Notes: generated by a model not told the origin, from the letters alone. Counted from the first letter of the stretch, positions 43,900 through 53,326 are shown. The stretch: 64,000 nt of DNA from Leuconostoc lactis (GCF_007954625.1 NZ_CP042420.1:310001-374000), one strand, 5' to 3'. A program made the numbers and translations.

Positions 43900-43932
43900 A
43901 AAAAACCGCAAAAATATTTTGCGGTTTTTTTG
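43900..43932 (+). terminator. Terminator between pepS and proC
   Basis: Stem AAACCGCAAAA/TTTTGCGGTTT with short loop and T run; A-rich on the other side, so it can serve both converging genes. Confidence 0.87.
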
Positions 43933-43937
43933 TGTCA

Positions 43938-44705
43938 TTACGCATGTTTATGGTCAACGGTTGCCTTAATGGCATGTGCTACAACAGCATCAAATTGTTG
44001 TTGCGCCAAATCATCTAACCCAGCACGTGTTGAACCACCTGGTGACGCAACAGCATCTTGCATCGCTTGCGCTGATTGCCCAGAAACTGCTAATAGCTGT
44101 GCTGAGCCAGCCACCGTTTGGGTGGCAATAGTTGTTGCTAATTCAGCTGACAAACCATTTTCAACCCCTGCTTTAGCCAAGGCATCAATGAAGTTGAAAA
44201 CGTAAGCCGGACCCGAACCAGCTACAGCTGAAAAGGCCGCAAATTCTGCTTCAGGCACGGCAACAGCTTGTCCAAGTTGGTCAGAAAACGCCTGAAAAGC
44301 GGTATCGTTAGCCGCTGTCAATGACGCTTTGGCATAGGCCGTGATCCCTTGATTAATCGCCACGTTAATGTTCGGTAACGTCCGTACCACTTGCGTTGTC
44401 CCCGTCGCTGCGACCAGTTGGTCAACGGTTATCCCAGCTAATACAGAAACGACTAATTTATCGCCAAAGTCCAACGTGTTGACAACTGCTGCTAACTGAT
44501 TCGGCAAGAAGGCTAAAACAACCACGTCACTTGCTTGAATCAGTTGCTGGGCTGACAAAGCTTGTACACCCCATTCTTGGGCTAATTTTGCAGCTGTATG
44601 TGGTGATGATACGGCAATGTCTGCCGGCGCCACTTGGCGTGCTAATAGCCCTTTTATCATCGCTTGTGCCATGTTGCCCGTGCCAATAAATCCGTACTTT
44701 GCCAT
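43938..44705 (-). CDS. proC: Pyrroline-5-carboxylate reductase
   Basis: 255 residues. Last step of proline synthesis, NAD(P)H-dependent. Rossmann motif GFIGTGNMAQAMI at the start, LPNQLAAVV near 76, VVRTLPNINVAINQGITAYA near 113-132, and the dimer domain signature SGPAYVFNFIDALAKAGVE near 167. Start at 44705 from GGAGAAAG upstream. Separated from the kinase gene upstream by 46 bases. Confidence 0.94.
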   Translation of the reverse strand: MAKYGFIGTGNMAQAMIKGLLARQVAPADIAVSSPHTAAKLAQEWGVQALSAQQLIQASDVVVLAFLPNQLAAVVNTLDFGDKLVVSVLAGITVDQLVAATGTTQVVRTLPNINVAINQGITAYAKASLTAANDTAFQAFSDQLGQAVAVPEAEFAAFSAVAGSGPAYVFNFIDALAKAGVENGLSAELATTIATQTVAGSAQLLAVSGQSAQAMQDAVASPGGSTRAGLDDLAQQQFDAVVAHAIKATVDHKHA

Positions 44706-44751
44706 ATACTTTCTCCTATTGAAAAACGACAAGCCAAGTGGCCCATCGTCA

Positions 44752-45396
44752 CTATTTGTCTTGAACTTCTGCTAACTTACTATCAATCATCTCTAAGACT
44801 TTAGCGCGTGCATCAGCGTCTGATACAAAGTCAAAACGGTCGCCATCAATTTGCACCTTTGGTGAACGATCATAGGCATCAAACCAATCATCATAACGTT
44901 TATTCAACTCTTTGTAATAGTCATAAAGATCTGGATTATCATCAATTTGTTCAAATGAACGGCCACGCTTTTTAATCCGTGCCAACATGGTATCAAAGCT
45001 CACGCGCACATGAATGAGCAAATCTGGATTTTTAACGTCTTCAACACCCGCAATTTCCGCCATCATATTATCAACCAAAGACTTATAGATATCGACTTCA
45101 GTTTGTGTTGCGCGGTCAAGATCAGCTGTTAATTGGAATAATAACGCATCTTCATAGATCGAACGATCCAAAATGTTTCTCACCCCAGTAGCGCGTGCTT
45201 CTTTGATTTGTGCCAAACGCTTATTTAGAAAATAAATCTGTAATAGGAAGCCGTACTTCTTTGGATTTTCATAAAATAATGGCAAAATCGGATTATCATC
45301 AACACTTTCATAAAATGCCTTTGACCCCAAGTGGTCAGCCAACATTTCTGTTAAACTTGTTTTGCCGGCGCCGATAGTGCCTGATAATACAATCAT
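44752..45396 (-). CDS. Deoxynucleoside kinase (dAdo/dGuo type)
   Basis: 214 residues. P-loop SGTIGAGKTSLTEML at 5-19, FYESVDDNPILPLFYENP near 28 with the catalytic Glu, ILDRSIYEDALLF near 74 with the DRS motif, and the LID Arg region KKRGRSFEQ near 157. It phosphorylates purine deoxynucleosides in salvage; lactobacilli often carry two such genes, only one is seen here. AGGAG ribosome site; TATACT at 45435-45440 is a likely -10. Confidence 0.9.
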   Translation of the reverse strand: MIVLSGTIGAGKTSLTEMLADHLGSKAFYESVDDNPILPLFYENPKKYGFLLQIYFLNKRLAQIKEARATGVRNILDRSIYEDALLFQLTADLDRATQTEVDIYKSLVDNMMAEIAGVEDVKNPDLLIHVRVSFDTMLARIKKRGRSFEQIDDNPDLYDYYKELNKRYDDWFDAYDRSPKVQIDGDRFDFVSDADARAKVLEMIDSKLAEVQDK

Positions 45397-45582
45397 GCCA
45401 ATTCTCCTAATTTCTTTCAGTTACGTACTAGTCTAGTATATCAAAAATCATACAGTTGAGTCAGCAAAATTATGGCCATCACGCTGGCAAGTCAGTCCCT
45501 GAAACATTGTCTAACCCGTGGTAGATCAGCACTTAAGCCCGTATTCATTTTACTTTTTTTATAGCCAACCCGACAATCACAA

Positions 45583-45613
45583 TAAAAAAAGACGATACAT
45601 TTCTGTATCGCCT
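45583..45613 (-). terminator. Terminator of tRNA-Lys
   Basis: 9-bp stem (45591-45599 with 45604-45612), GAAA loop on the minus strand, then seven T. The region 45441-45582 holds no supported gene. Confidence 0.88.
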
Positions 45614-45622
45614 TTTAGTTAG

Positions 45623-45695
45623 TGGACAGTCAGGGGCTCGAACCCTGGACCCACGGATTAAGAGTCCGTTGCTCTACCAACTGAGCTAACTGTCC
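45623..45695 (-). tRNA. tRNA-Lys (anticodon CUU)
   Basis: 73 bases on the minus strand. Acceptor GGACAGT pairs with ACTGTCC; D arm GCTC-AGTTGGTA-GAGC; anticodon stem ACGGA/TCCGT with loop CTCTTAA, anticodon CTT; T arm CAGGG-TTCGAGC-CCCTG. Discriminator A; CCA is not encoded and must be added. Confidence 0.97.
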
Positions 45696-45720
45696 ATATA
45701 TCACTTTCACAACAAAGAAT

Positions 45721-45749
45721 AGTATAGCATGTATTTTGATGTTGTGCAA
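45721..45749 (-). promoter_or_regulatory. tRNA-Lys promoter
   Basis: TTGCAC (45744-45749), 17 bases, TATACT (45721-45726) with TG upstream of the -10. About 25 bases before the tRNA. Confidence 0.8.
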
Positions 45750-45779
45750 CACTTTTTCTAAAAATAATGGCACACTATT

Positions 45780-45814
45780 AAAAAAAACAACGCAAGTCAT
45801 CACTTGCGCTGTTT
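45780..45814 (-). terminator. Terminator of galE
   Basis: 12-bp stem AACAGCGCAAGT/ACTTGCGTTGTT with G-U pairs, then a long T run on the minus strand. Confidence 0.85.
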
Positions 45815-45827
45815 TACAGCCATTACT

Positions 45828-46820
45828 TTATTTATCGTTGTAACCAGTTGGATGGCTTTGGTGCCAGTTCCAAGCTGTCTTGATAATGTCTTGCACATTA
45901 TCATACTTTGGCGCCCAACCCAGCACATCACGTGCCTTATCTGAGTTGGCAATCAAAATGTCAGGATCGCCAGCACGACGTGGCCCAATTTTAGCTGGAA
46001 TATCAACGCCAGTCGCTTCACGCGCTGCTTCCACCATTTCCTTAACTGAGAAACCAGTTGCTGATCCCAAGTTAAATTGGTTCGATTCATTACCATCAGC
46101 CAAATATTGCAAAGCCCGCATGTGAGCATCTGCCAAGTCTAATACGTGAACATAGTCGCGAACGTTGAAACCGTCTGGTGTGTTGTAGTCATCGCCAAAC
46201 ATTTCAATGTATTCCCGTTGACCCAAACCTGCTTGCAAAATGATTGGCACAAGGTGGGTTTCAGGTTGGTGATCTTCACCAATTGTGCCATCTTCCGCAG
46301 CCCCAGCCACGTTGAAGTAACGCAACGCCACCCACTTCACACCATCCGCTTGATCTGACCAAGCCATGATCTTTTCCATCATTAACTTTGATTCACCATA
46401 AGGGTTGATGGGGTTTTGTGGATCTGTTTCCTTAATCGGAATGTTCACTGGATTACCATAAGTGGCTGCTGTTGATGAAAAGACGATTTGCTTTACATCA
46501 TGATCCTTCATCACTTCCAGCAACGTCACCATGCCACTCGTATTGTTATCAAAATACTTCAATGGATTAGCAACTGATTCCGGCACAATTGAAAAAGCGG
46601 CAAAATGCACGACTTGTTCAATGTCTTCTTGATCAAAGACAGCTGATAGAGCGGCCTTATCACGGATATCGACTTGATAAAACTTAGCGTCTGGATGGAC
46701 GGCATCACGATGCCCAGTAAACAAGGCATCGACAACAACGACGTCACGACCTGCTTCAACAAGTGTTTTTACCATGTGTGACCCGATATAGCCGGCGCCA
46801 CCTAATACTAATACTGACAT
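45828..46820 (-). CDS. galE: UDP-glucose 4-epimerase
   Basis: 330 residues. Interconverts UDP-glucose and UDP-galactose for galactose use and for cell-surface sugars. NAD-binding [11 protein letters not shown] at 7-17, catalytic YGESK near 142 with the upstream SSTAATYG, and C-terminal [16 protein letters not shown] near 286. No gal genes beside it, so a role in envelope polysaccharide supply is as likely as galactose breakdown. AGAGGCG ribosome site. Confidence 0.95.
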   Translation of the reverse strand: MSVLVLGGAGYIGSHMVKTLVEAGRDVVVVDALFTGHRDAVHPDAKFYQVDIRDKAALSAVFDQEDIEQVVHFAAFSIVPESVANPLKYFDNNTSGMVTLLEVMKDHDVKQIVFSSTAATYGNPVNIPIKETDPQNPINPYGESKLMMEKIMAWSDQADGVKWVALRYFNVAGAAEDGTIGEDHQPETHLVPIILQAGLGQREYIEMFGDDYNTPDGFNVRDYVHVLDLADAHMRALQYLADGNESNQFNLGSATGFSVKEMVEAAREATGVDIPAKIGPRRAGDPDILIANSDKARDVLGWAPKYDNVQDIIKTAWNWHQSHPTGYNDK

Positions 46821-46865
46821 AATCGCCTCTTTATTCTAAATTGATACTTTCAGTTTACACCACTT

Positions 46866-47597
46866 TTAAGCATCACGCCACTTGAATTCCGCCTCGGCAC
46901 TGACGACATCACCCATCATAATGCGATGTTTACTCTCGTGATCTTGGTGTACGACTTGTGATTGGATCGTGTGTCCCAGCCGAATTTCATTTTCAAACCG
47001 GAGATTAATTGTAGTCACCTCATGGGTATTTAAAAATTCAGGTGCCATGACATCTTGCATCCACTCAAAATACTTCGAGTTATTCACATGCTGATTGGCA
47101 TCAATATCTAAATAGCGAACGTGATAATCTTTGGCTTCGTAAACGTCATCTGATGCAAAGTGCGCCGGATTAGGAATACGCGGAATCTGTTTCACATATT
47201 CAGCTTGATAGGCATTAATAATATCTTCCGGTATGCGTGCCATGCGCCGGTTTTCAATGTCAATCATGGCCCAAATCGAATCGACACGAATCACTTCTTC
47301 TCCTGCGGCATCAAAAAAAGCAAACGGCCGCCGCACAAAAAAAGGATTATATTTTGCCGCAAAAGTTTGGACTGTTACCGACTCATTAATTTTAGGGCGT
47401 CGCTTAACCGTGACCTCATATTGTAAAATAACCCAACCGAGACCACGCGCTAAGTGCACGTCTTGCCCAACCCCTAAGGCATCCCCTTGCATTTTTGAGG
47501 CCAAAACGGCCCAATTTAAAATCATCGGCAAGGATAATTTCCCTGTCATATCCGCTTCATAATATTCAACGTGTCGTTGCATCGCAAATGGTTGCAT
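46866..47597 (-). CDS. Acyl-ACP thioesterase
   Basis: 243 residues with two hot-dog domains, FatA/FatB family as in many lactobacilli. It releases fatty acids from acyl carrier protein. The second domain holds the catalytic region RYLDIDANQHVNNSKYFEWM near 170; the first has EYYEADMTGKLSLPMILNWA near 11-30. GAGGGGGG ribosome site. Stands upstream of galE by 46 bases, which may or may not share its transcript. Confidence 0.9.
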   Translation of the reverse strand: MQPFAMQRHVEYYEADMTGKLSLPMILNWAVLASKMQGDALGVGQDVHLARGLGWVILQYEVTVKRRPKINESVTVQTFAAKYNPFFVRRPFAFFDAAGEEVIRVDSIWAMIDIENRRMARIPEDIINAYQAEYVKQIPRIPNPAHFASDDVYEAKDYHVRYLDIDANQHVNNSKYFEWMQDVMAPEFLNTHEVTTINLRFENEIRLGHTIQSQVVHQDHESKHRIMMGDVVSAEAEFKWRDA

Positions 47598-47637
47598 GTT
47601 CCCCCCTCATTCTGTACCACTGTATGACTATTAGTCG

Positions 47638-48513
47638 TTAATCAATGCCATGATAATCGGCATAGACCGCTTGTCGATCAAGCTGCCGCGCTTTGGCCAC
47701 TTGTTTAATGGCCGCATTAGGCTTTAAGCCTTTAGCGACCAACTTAGCCACGGCTTCTTGGACTGTCAATTCAGCCTCATCATTGTCAGTTGCCGCTATT
47801 TCTTCACCAGTAAAGCCGGCAATCATCACAACAAATTCACCGCGAATTTCGTGTGTTTTCGCCCAAGCCACTAATTCGGCCACTGTACCGCGCAAAAATT
47901 CTTCATACTTTTTCGTCAGTTCACGCGCCAAAACCACTTGTCGGTCATCACCCATCACCTTTTGAATATTTTCTAAGGTTTGTTTCAAGCGATGCGGTGC
48001 CTCATAAAAAATTGTTGTATCACGCAATGTGGCAAGTCGTTCTAACTCGGTCAACTGGTCGCTATTTTTCCGCTGTAAGAAACCATAGAAATAAAATGGT
48101 TGCGGCACTAACCCACTGGCAATCAACGCCGTTACACCGGCTGTTGCGCCAGGAATTGGCACCACAGCAATCCCTTGACTAATCGCTGCGGCCACTAATT
48201 CTTTTCCTGGATCAGAAATCGACGGCATCCCCGCATCACTCACTTGCGCAATGTTTTTGCCTTGTTGTAAATCCGCAATGATGCCTGGTATTTTAGCTTG
48301 CCAATTATGTTCATGAAAACTCGTTTGCTTTGTGGTAATGTCAAAATGATTAAGGAGCTGTTGCGTGTGCCGCGTATCTTCAGCTGCAATTAAATCAACA
48401 TCGGCCAAAACGGCAATGGCGCGCGGGGTCATGTCTTGCAAGTTGCCAATCGGGGTTGGCACAAGATAGAGTGTTCCGGTTTCGCGCTGTTCAAAACTCT
48501 TTTGTTGTTGCAT
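47638..48513 (-). CDS. rsmI: 16S rRNA 2'-O-ribose C1402 methyltransferase RsmI
   Basis: 291 residues. Tetrapyrrole-methylase fold. TLYLVPTPIGNLQDMTPRA near 14-32, AAEDTRHTQQLLNHF near 44-58, VSDAGMPSISDPG near 92, and the RELTKKYEEFLRGT segment near 195. It methylates C1402 in the decoding centre. TAGGAG ribosome site; 1 base after holB. Last gene of the dnaX-to-rsmI series. Confidence 0.95.
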   Translation of the reverse strand: MQQQKSFEQRETGTLYLVPTPIGNLQDMTPRAIAVLADVDLIAAEDTRHTQQLLNHFDITTKQTSFHEHNWQAKIPGIIADLQQGKNIAQVSDAGMPSISDPGKELVAAAISQGIAVVPIPGATAGVTALIASGLVPQPFYFYGFLQRKNSDQLTELERLATLRDTTIFYEAPHRLKQTLENIQKVMGDDRQVVLARELTKKYEEFLRGTVAELVAWAKTHEIRGEFVVMIAGFTGEEIAATDNDEAELTVQEAVAKLVAKGLKPNAAIKQVAKARQLDRQAVYADYHGID

Positions 48514-48514
48514 A

Positions 48515-49435
48515 TTATTCTCCTAATGCCATGGCTATTTCCAAGACCATTTTCTCAAATCGTGTTTGCAGTGACACGTTCGTTTGGCTTAATCGGTCAT
48601 CAGCAAAAATAACGTCGCTCGCGCGCACTAACTGTTGTGGACTATAATGCTGTCGCAATGTTTTGTATAAACCAACTAGTGTGGGAAAATGAAGTTGCGC
48701 GTCGGGTATTTGCCCGTAAACAACCGTGTCACGTGATAATTCATGTAACCAGGTCAAAAAAAGACGTTGCTGTGGTGCTTCTTTCAACGCATCGACGAGT
48801 TGCAATTGCACATACACAAAAGCTTCCACCCGTCGTTGCATCATCAGTTCAAACCATTTAAACAAGACTGGTTGCATTGTTTTACGCCACTGCTCGGCTT
48901 CATCATCTGGCTGTGCCAAGGCAATTTCGGGGCGTAATTGGACAATTTGCGCCCGTGATCGAATGGTGGGCAGCACCTCATTGAGGTTTTCGGCCAACAT
49001 GATCATGAGTTGCGGCCCAGCCGGCTCCTCAATAAACTTAAGCAGCGCATTGCCAGACTCGGCTTGTAACGTTTCGATGGCGTCAAACACAAAAACCTTA
49101 CGTTGGCTTTCTTGCGCAACCGTGACAAATTCTGGTTTTAATGCCCGAATTTGGTCGACCTTCCACGTCCGCTTAGTCCCTGTCCCACTTTTGGGTAGGC
49201 TGGGTTGGGTAATTTTAACATCTGGATGATCATCCGCCATGATCCGGATGGCTTGTCGCTCATCCGCACCAGCCATAAGCCAAGCCAAATAACGCGAAAA
49301 AGCCAGCTTTTCTGGCTGGCTTGGGCCGACAAAGAGATACAGATGACTGAGCTGGTTTGTCGCAATTAATTGTTTAAAATGGGCGATCTGTTGCGGATAC
49401 ACCTTTTCTGCGATTGTAATAAATTCCGGTGTCAT
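48515..49435 (-). CDS. holB: DNA polymerase III subunit delta'
   Basis: 306 residues. Clamp-loader subunit that opens the sliding clamp ring together with DnaX and delta. LSHLYLFVGPSQPEK near 29 shows the decayed P-loop normal for delta'. VFVFDAIETLQAESGNALLKFIEEP near 117-141 and RSRAQIV are family marks. Other Firmicute HolB proteins have a four-cysteine zinc module just after the P-loop; here that part is short (YLAWLMAGADERQA...) and the protein has no cysteine. Its ATG overlaps the darA stop codon. Confidence 0.92.
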   Translation of the reverse strand: MTPEFITIAEKVYPQQIAHFKQLIATNQLSHLYLFVGPSQPEKLAFSRYLAWLMAGADERQAIRIMADDHPDVKITQPSLPKSGTGTKRTWKVDQIRALKPEFVTVAQESQRKVFVFDAIETLQAESGNALLKFIEEPAGPQLMIMLAENLNEVLPTIRSRAQIVQLRPEIALAQPDDEAEQWRKTMQPVLFKWFELMMQRRVEAFVYVQLQLVDALKEAPQQRLFLTWLHELSRDTVVYGQIPDAQLHFPTLVGLYKTLRQHYSPQQLVRASDVIFADDRLSQTNVSLQTRFEKMVLEIAMALGE

Positions 49436-49764
49436 TAGAACTGATGGAATGATTCAATATTTTGCGTATAAACAGTTGCGCCACCGACTTCAACTTCAAT
49501 CGGATAAATGCCAATTTGCTCACCACCGGCATCTAAATTCACTGGCGGCACCATAAACTGCTTTCGTGTTTGTGATACTTCTTGAATAATGTCCAACGTT
49601 TCTTGCACGCGTGTGTCTTCAATGGCAATCAAGAAAGTGGTGTTGCCTGAACGTAGAAAACCACCCGTCGTCGTCAAACGTGTCGCCCGAATATTGGCTT
49701 TGACGAAAGCGTTACTGAGCTTGGTCGCATCCTTATCTTGAACAATAGCTGTCACTAATTTCAT
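49435..49764 (-). CDS. darA: Cyclic-di-AMP receptor DarA (PII-like)
   Basis: 109 residues, YaaQ/PstA family. A PII-like trimer that binds c-di-AMP; motifs TRLTTTGGFLRSGNTTFLI near 28-46 form the nucleotide pocket. The downstream target is unknown in most bacteria. It lies between tmk and holB as in many Firmicutes, overlapping the tmk stop by 4 bases. With KimA, it shows that c-di-AMP signalling operates in this organism. Confidence 0.92.
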   Translation of the reverse strand: MKLVTAIVQDKDATKLSNAFVKANIRATRLTTTGGFLRSGNTTFLIAIEDTRVQETLDIIQEVSQTRKQFMVPPVNLDAGGEQIGIYPIEVEVGGATVYTQNIESFHQF

Positions 49765-50414
49765 AATGATGACTCCTTTCGCGATGCTATGATGTCAAAT
49801 AGCAATGTGCGTGTCTCTGCAATGACCTGTTCTAGCGGTTGTGTCGCATCAATTAATTTAATTCTATCAGAAAAATCACGTTGCAGGGCTAAATAAGTCT
49901 CTCGCACTGCTTGATGAAAGGCTAATGATTCCTTATCCAAACGGTCAATCTTATCTTGACGATTGGCCATCACGCGCGCCAAGCCAACTTCGGCCGGCAC
50001 ATCAAAATAAATCGTTAAATCAGGCATTAACCCATCAATGGCAAACTGATTAATTTGCCAAATCTGATCGACACCTAGGCCACGACCACCGCCTTGATAG
50101 GCCAACGAACTATCCACGTAACGATCAGAAATCACCACTTTACCCGCTTCAAGTGCTGGCAAAACGACGGATACCAAGTGTTGCCGGCGCGCTGCCGTAT
50201 ATAATAAGGCTTCTGTGCGGTCATCCATGCCATTATCTTCTGCCGGCTGCAGAATCGCACGAATGGCTTCAGAAATCGGATTGCCCCCAGGTTCTCGTGT
50301 CGTCACAAGTGCCTCACCAAGTTGCGGTTGTAATTCAGCCACCAGTGCCTGTAAGACGCTTGTCTTACCCGCACCTTCCGGTCCTTCAAAAGTAATAAAT
50401 AGCGGTTTCGTCAT
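49761..50414 (-). CDS. tmk: Thymidylate kinase
   Basis: 217 residues. dTMP to dTDP. P-loop FEGPEGAGKTSVLQAL at 9-24, TTREPGGNPISEAIR near 38, the ISDRYVDSSLAYQG region near 94-107 and the LID near 145. AAGGAC ribosome site. Together with tdk in this window it completes thymidine salvage to dTDP. Confidence 0.95.
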   Translation of the reverse strand: MTKPLFITFEGPEGAGKTSVLQALVAELQPQLGEALVTTREPGGNPISEAIRAILQPAEDNGMDDRTEALLYTAARRQHLVSVVLPALEAGKVVISDRYVDSSLAYQGGGRGLGVDQIWQINQFAIDGLMPDLTIYFDVPAEVGLARVMANRQDKIDRLDKESLAFHQAVRETYLALQRDFSDRIKLIDATQPLEQVIAETRTLLFDIIASRKESSL

Positions 50415-50461
50415 GTGTCTTGTTGTCCTTTTTGTTTATCGCGGCAATACCCTGACCGGCA

Positions 50462-50722
50462 TTAAATGCGATCAGTTTTCAGGACATGGGTTTGCATATG
50501 CCCAACTGTCTTGCGACGGCGTGCTTCACGATAGAGGTAGTTAAATTTGGCTTTTGTTAGCGCTGTTTGTGCTTGAATTAACCGCACATTGACTTGGCCA
50601 TCTAACAATGCTTCTTCCGAATTTTGGGCCGTATCCCAGTCAATTTTAGCTTTATCAATTTGAAAAACGAGGGCCTGGTCATAAGTTTGTCGCAGATTTA
50701 CTTTCTTTTTACGAAATATCAT
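50462..50722 (-). CDS. yaaL: YaaL-like DUF2508 protein
   Basis: 86 residues, small, charged and helical (about 8-70), no membrane segment. It matches YaaL, a protein of unknown function regularly placed after recR in Firmicutes. Its ATG overlaps the recR stop codon by 4 bases (ATGA). Confidence 0.85.
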   Translation of the reverse strand: MIFRKKKVNLRQTYDQALVFQIDKAKIDWDTAQNSEEALLDGQVNVRLIQAQTALTKAKFNYLYREARRRKTVGHMQTHVLKTDRI

Positions 50723-51324
50723 AATTCTGTTCGTCCTTGTACTGCTTTAATCAACGTCAACTGGTCCGCATAATCAATATCTGACCCCACTGCCAAACCG
50801 TGCGCCAAACGGGTTACTTTAATCCCCGCAGGCTTTAGCAACCGTGCGAGATACATCGCCGTTGCTTCGCCTTCAGCGTTGACATTTGTGCCGACAATCA
50901 CTTCATTAATTTCTTGATGTTCTGATAATCGCCGAATTAAACTCGGTAAGTTAATGTCTTCTGGACCTGTCCCTGAACTCGGCGAAATCACGCCATTGAG
51001 CACGTGATACAAGCCGTGATAATCACGCGTATTTTCCATCGCCATCACATCACGCGCCTGCTCAACCACAAAAACAGTCGTTTGGTCACGCGATGGATCC
51101 TGACAAATCACGCACGGATTGATTGTCTTTTCCGTAATGTTGCCACACACCTCACAGAAGGTCAAATCATTTTTGGCAGAAGCAAGTGCTTTAGAGAAAT
51201 CAATGACATCGTCTTCTGCCATACCTAAGGTATAAAAAGCCAGACGTGTGGCCGTTTTTTGCCCAATACCCGGTAATTTTGTATAGCTTGCTATTAATTT
51301 TGCAATCGGTTCTGGATATTCCAT
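50719..51324 (-). CDS. recR: Recombination protein RecR
   Basis: 201 residues. N-terminal HhH region [17 protein letters not shown] near 18-34, zinc finger CEVCGNITE...CVICQD near 57-74, and a Toprim domain with [15 protein letters not shown] near 84. With RecF and RecO it loads RecA at gaps. The ribosome site is weak. It follows dnaX by 36 bases. Note that the zinc cysteines are intact here. Confidence 0.95.
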   Translation of the reverse strand: MEYPEPIAKLIASYTKLPGIGQKTATRLAFYTLGMAEDDVIDFSKALASAKNDLTFCEVCGNITEKTINPCVICQDPSRDQTTVFVVEQARDVMAMENTRDYHGLYHVLNGVISPSSGTGPEDINLPSLIRRLSEHQEINEVIVGTNVNAEGEATAMYLARLLKPAGIKVTRLAHGLAVGSDIDYADQLTLIKAVQGRTEL

Positions 51325-51360
51325 AATGGTACAAGGCTATCACAGCCAATCCTTTCTCTA

Positions 51361-53133
51361 TTAATCAATCACTTGCACAATATCGTCACCAAACAATTTC
51401 TTAGCTTCAGCGACGATCGCTGGTTCCACAAGCCCCGTTTGTTCTGGTGTTGGCGTATTTGGCGCCTGGGTCGTGGTTGTTTGGCTCACTCTCGGTATAT
51501 CCGCCAAATTCAAAGGATGCGTCGTCCCAGCCTTTAATTGCGCCACATAATCTGAGCGTTCTTGTTGCCAGCTATCTTGGGTAATCAACACCATTTCTGT
51601 TGGCAATTGTTGTGCAGCTAGCGCTGTCCGTAATTGCGTTTGCAAAGCGGCATCTTGCAAAGCTTGTGCCAATAAAGGTGGAAAATCAAACGCCAAAACA
51701 AGCCCTTCCTCACTTGCAGCTACTGGGGCGGCAATCGTCAGTAAGGCCTGTTCCGCAACACCAAATTGACTAATCAAGTCTGCCCAAGCAGCCTTCACGC
51801 GACTAAGCGTCTCCCGCTTCGCTTGTTGTAGGACGGCAAAGACCGCATTTTGCCCCGTACGCGCCCATAATTGGTTAGCAACGGTTGATTCCTCAGTTGG
51901 CGCAGCAATTACCACTGGTTGTGCAACTGGTGGTGTTGCCGATGTTGGCGGCACTGGTGTGATCGATGTTGGTTCAACCTCAACTGGTACCAATGGTGTT
52001 GGCGTTGGTTGTGCTGCAATCACTTGTGGTGCAGATTTGTCAGGTTGTGCAGGTGTCGCTGTTTCACTTGGCTGGACTGGTACTGATGCTTGCTGTGCAG
52101 CCGTCATCGCTAGTTTAACCGTGAGCAATTCTAAATACACATCACTTTGCATCGTTTGCATGAGCTGTTGCTGAATGTCATCTAGAATCACCATCATCTG
52201 TTGAATACGTTCAGCCGATAATTGTTGCGCCAGTGCCGTAAGATCAGTCACAGCAATCGCTGTTTTAATCAAATCAGGCGCGACATTTGTCATCATCACA
52301 TCACGCAATAAGCCTAACACATCAACCACAAAACGTTGGGCATCTTTGCCGGCAAGTAAAATATCATGTAAAATTTGGAGCCCTCTTGGCGTATCCCCTT
52401 GGCTGACAGCGACCATATATCCCAATAGTTGGGCTGTTGTTGTTGAGCCAGTGACCTGTAAGGCGTTATCGACCGTCACCCGATCTGTGCCATACGCCAT
52501 CACCTGATCTAAAATCGACAACGCATCCCGCATACCACCTTCAGCAACGTTAGCAATAATTCGTAACGCATCGTCATCATAAGCGACATCACGTTGCGTT
52601 AAAATATCGGCTAACCGTGCCTGAATGGCATCTGTCGCAATTCGTTTGAATTCAAAACGCTGTGTCCGCGACAAAATCGTTACGGGCACTTTTTGCGGTT
52701 CGGTTGTCGCCAAAATGAACTTCACATTTGCCGGTGGTTCTTCAAGCGTCTTCAGGAGGGCATTAAAGGCACTGTTTGACAACATATGCACTTCATCAAT
52801 GATGTAGACTTTGTATTTCGCTTCAATTGGTGCATAATCCACGTTCGCCAAAATATCACGCATATCTTCAACGCGACTATTAGACGCCGCATCAAATTCC
52901 ACAATATCGGGAATTTGGGCATCATCTGTTTGCGGATCAATCCCATTGACTTCACGAGCAAATATTTTAGCCGCAGATGTCTTCCCTGTCCCACGTGGCC
53001 CAGAAAAAAGATAGGCATGGCCTGTCTGCTCTGTTTCAATCGCATTCTTAAGTGTTTGTGTGATAACTTCTTGACCAATCATGTCATCAAACGTCCGTGG
53101 TCGGTAAACCCGATATAATGCTTGATATGCCAC
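51361..53133 (-). CDS. dnaX: DNA polymerase III subunit gamma/tau
   Basis: 590 residues, starting at a GTG (53131-53133) with AGGAGG 8 bases upstream; the family start is xxYQALYRVYRP. P-loop SGPRGTGKTSAAKIFA near 44-59, DEVHMLSNSAFNALLKTLEEP near 107-127, SRTQRFEF near 150. The C-terminal tail from about 345 is Pro/Thr/Ala/Gln-rich. Most bacterial DnaX proteins carry a Cys4 zinc module between the P-loop and the DVIEIDAASN strand; here the link is EVNGIDPQTDDAQIPDIVEF, shorter and without cysteine. No A AAA AAG-type slippery site seen. Confidence 0.94.
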   Translation of the reverse strand: MAYQALYRVYRPRTFDDMIGQEVITQTLKNAIETEQTGHAYLFSGPRGTGKTSAAKIFAREVNGIDPQTDDAQIPDIVEFDAASNSRVEDMRDILANVDYAPIEAKYKVYIIDEVHMLSNSAFNALLKTLEEPPANVKFILATTEPQKVPVTILSRTQRFEFKRIATDAIQARLADILTQRDVAYDDDALRIIANVAEGGMRDALSILDQVMAYGTDRVTVDNALQVTGSTTTAQLLGYMVAVSQGDTPRGLQILHDILLAGKDAQRFVVDVLGLLRDVMMTNVAPDLIKTAIAVTDLTALAQQLSAERIQQMMVILDDIQQQLMQTMQSDVYLELLTVKLAMTAAQQASVPVQPSETATPAQPDKSAPQVIAAQPTPTPLVPVEVEPTSITPVPPTSATPPVAQPVVIAAPTEESTVANQLWARTGQNAVFAVLQQAKRETLSRVKAAWADLISQFGVAEQALLTIAAPVAASEEGLVLAFDFPPLLAQALQDAALQTQLRTALAAQQLPTEMVLITQDSWQQERSDYVAQLKAGTTHPLNLADIPRVSQTTTTQAPNTPTPEQTGLVEPAIVAEAKKLFGDDIVQVID

Positions 53134-53182
53134 TGTTACCACCTCCTGAGGAACTTTTTTTTGCAAATTACAACGCTAACTT

Positions 53183-53206
53183 ACAAAAAAAGACCGCTAT
53201 GCGGTC
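53183..53206 (-). terminator. Terminator of the SRP RNA gene
   Basis: GACCGC-TAT-GCGGTC hairpin (53192-53206) followed by seven T on the minus strand, upstream of dnaX. Confidence 0.85.
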
Positions 53207-53211
53207 AATAT

Positions 53212-53291
53212 GTACACAAGCACAACATCGAACAACCTTAGGGCTGCTACATTCCTGTCCTGACCCGGTTCGAGAGTCGACGCTTGCCTGC
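53212..53291 (-). ncRNA. ffs: Signal recognition particle RNA (small bacterial type)
   Basis: The minus strand contains GGTCAGGACAGGAATGTAGC followed by AGCC, the conserved domain IV apical stem and loop of 4.5S/SRP RNA that binds Ffh. The flanks GCAAGCG...CTCTCGAACC and GGTTGTTCGA...GTGCTTGT pair to give one long hairpin. Ends are approximate. It is upstream of dnaX, a frequent place in this order. Confidence 0.93.
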
Positions 53292-53297
53292 TTTATT

Positions 53298-53326
53298 ATT
53301 ATATCTAATTTTTTTGCTTTAAGCAA
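53298..53326 (-). promoter_or_regulatory. Promoter of ffs
   Basis: TTGCTT (53321-53326), 17 bases, TATAAT (53298-53303) on the minus strand. The -35 lies inside the 3' end of the HD-domain gene. Confidence 0.8.

Noticed and set aside
45473..45565. 30-residue plus-strand frame between the kinase gene and tRNA-Lys
   Set aside because: No ribosome site and random-looking sequence.
51361..53133. Possible programmed frameshift in dnaX giving a short gamma form
   Set aside because: No A AAA AAG-type slippery run with a following hairpin was seen in the reading frame.
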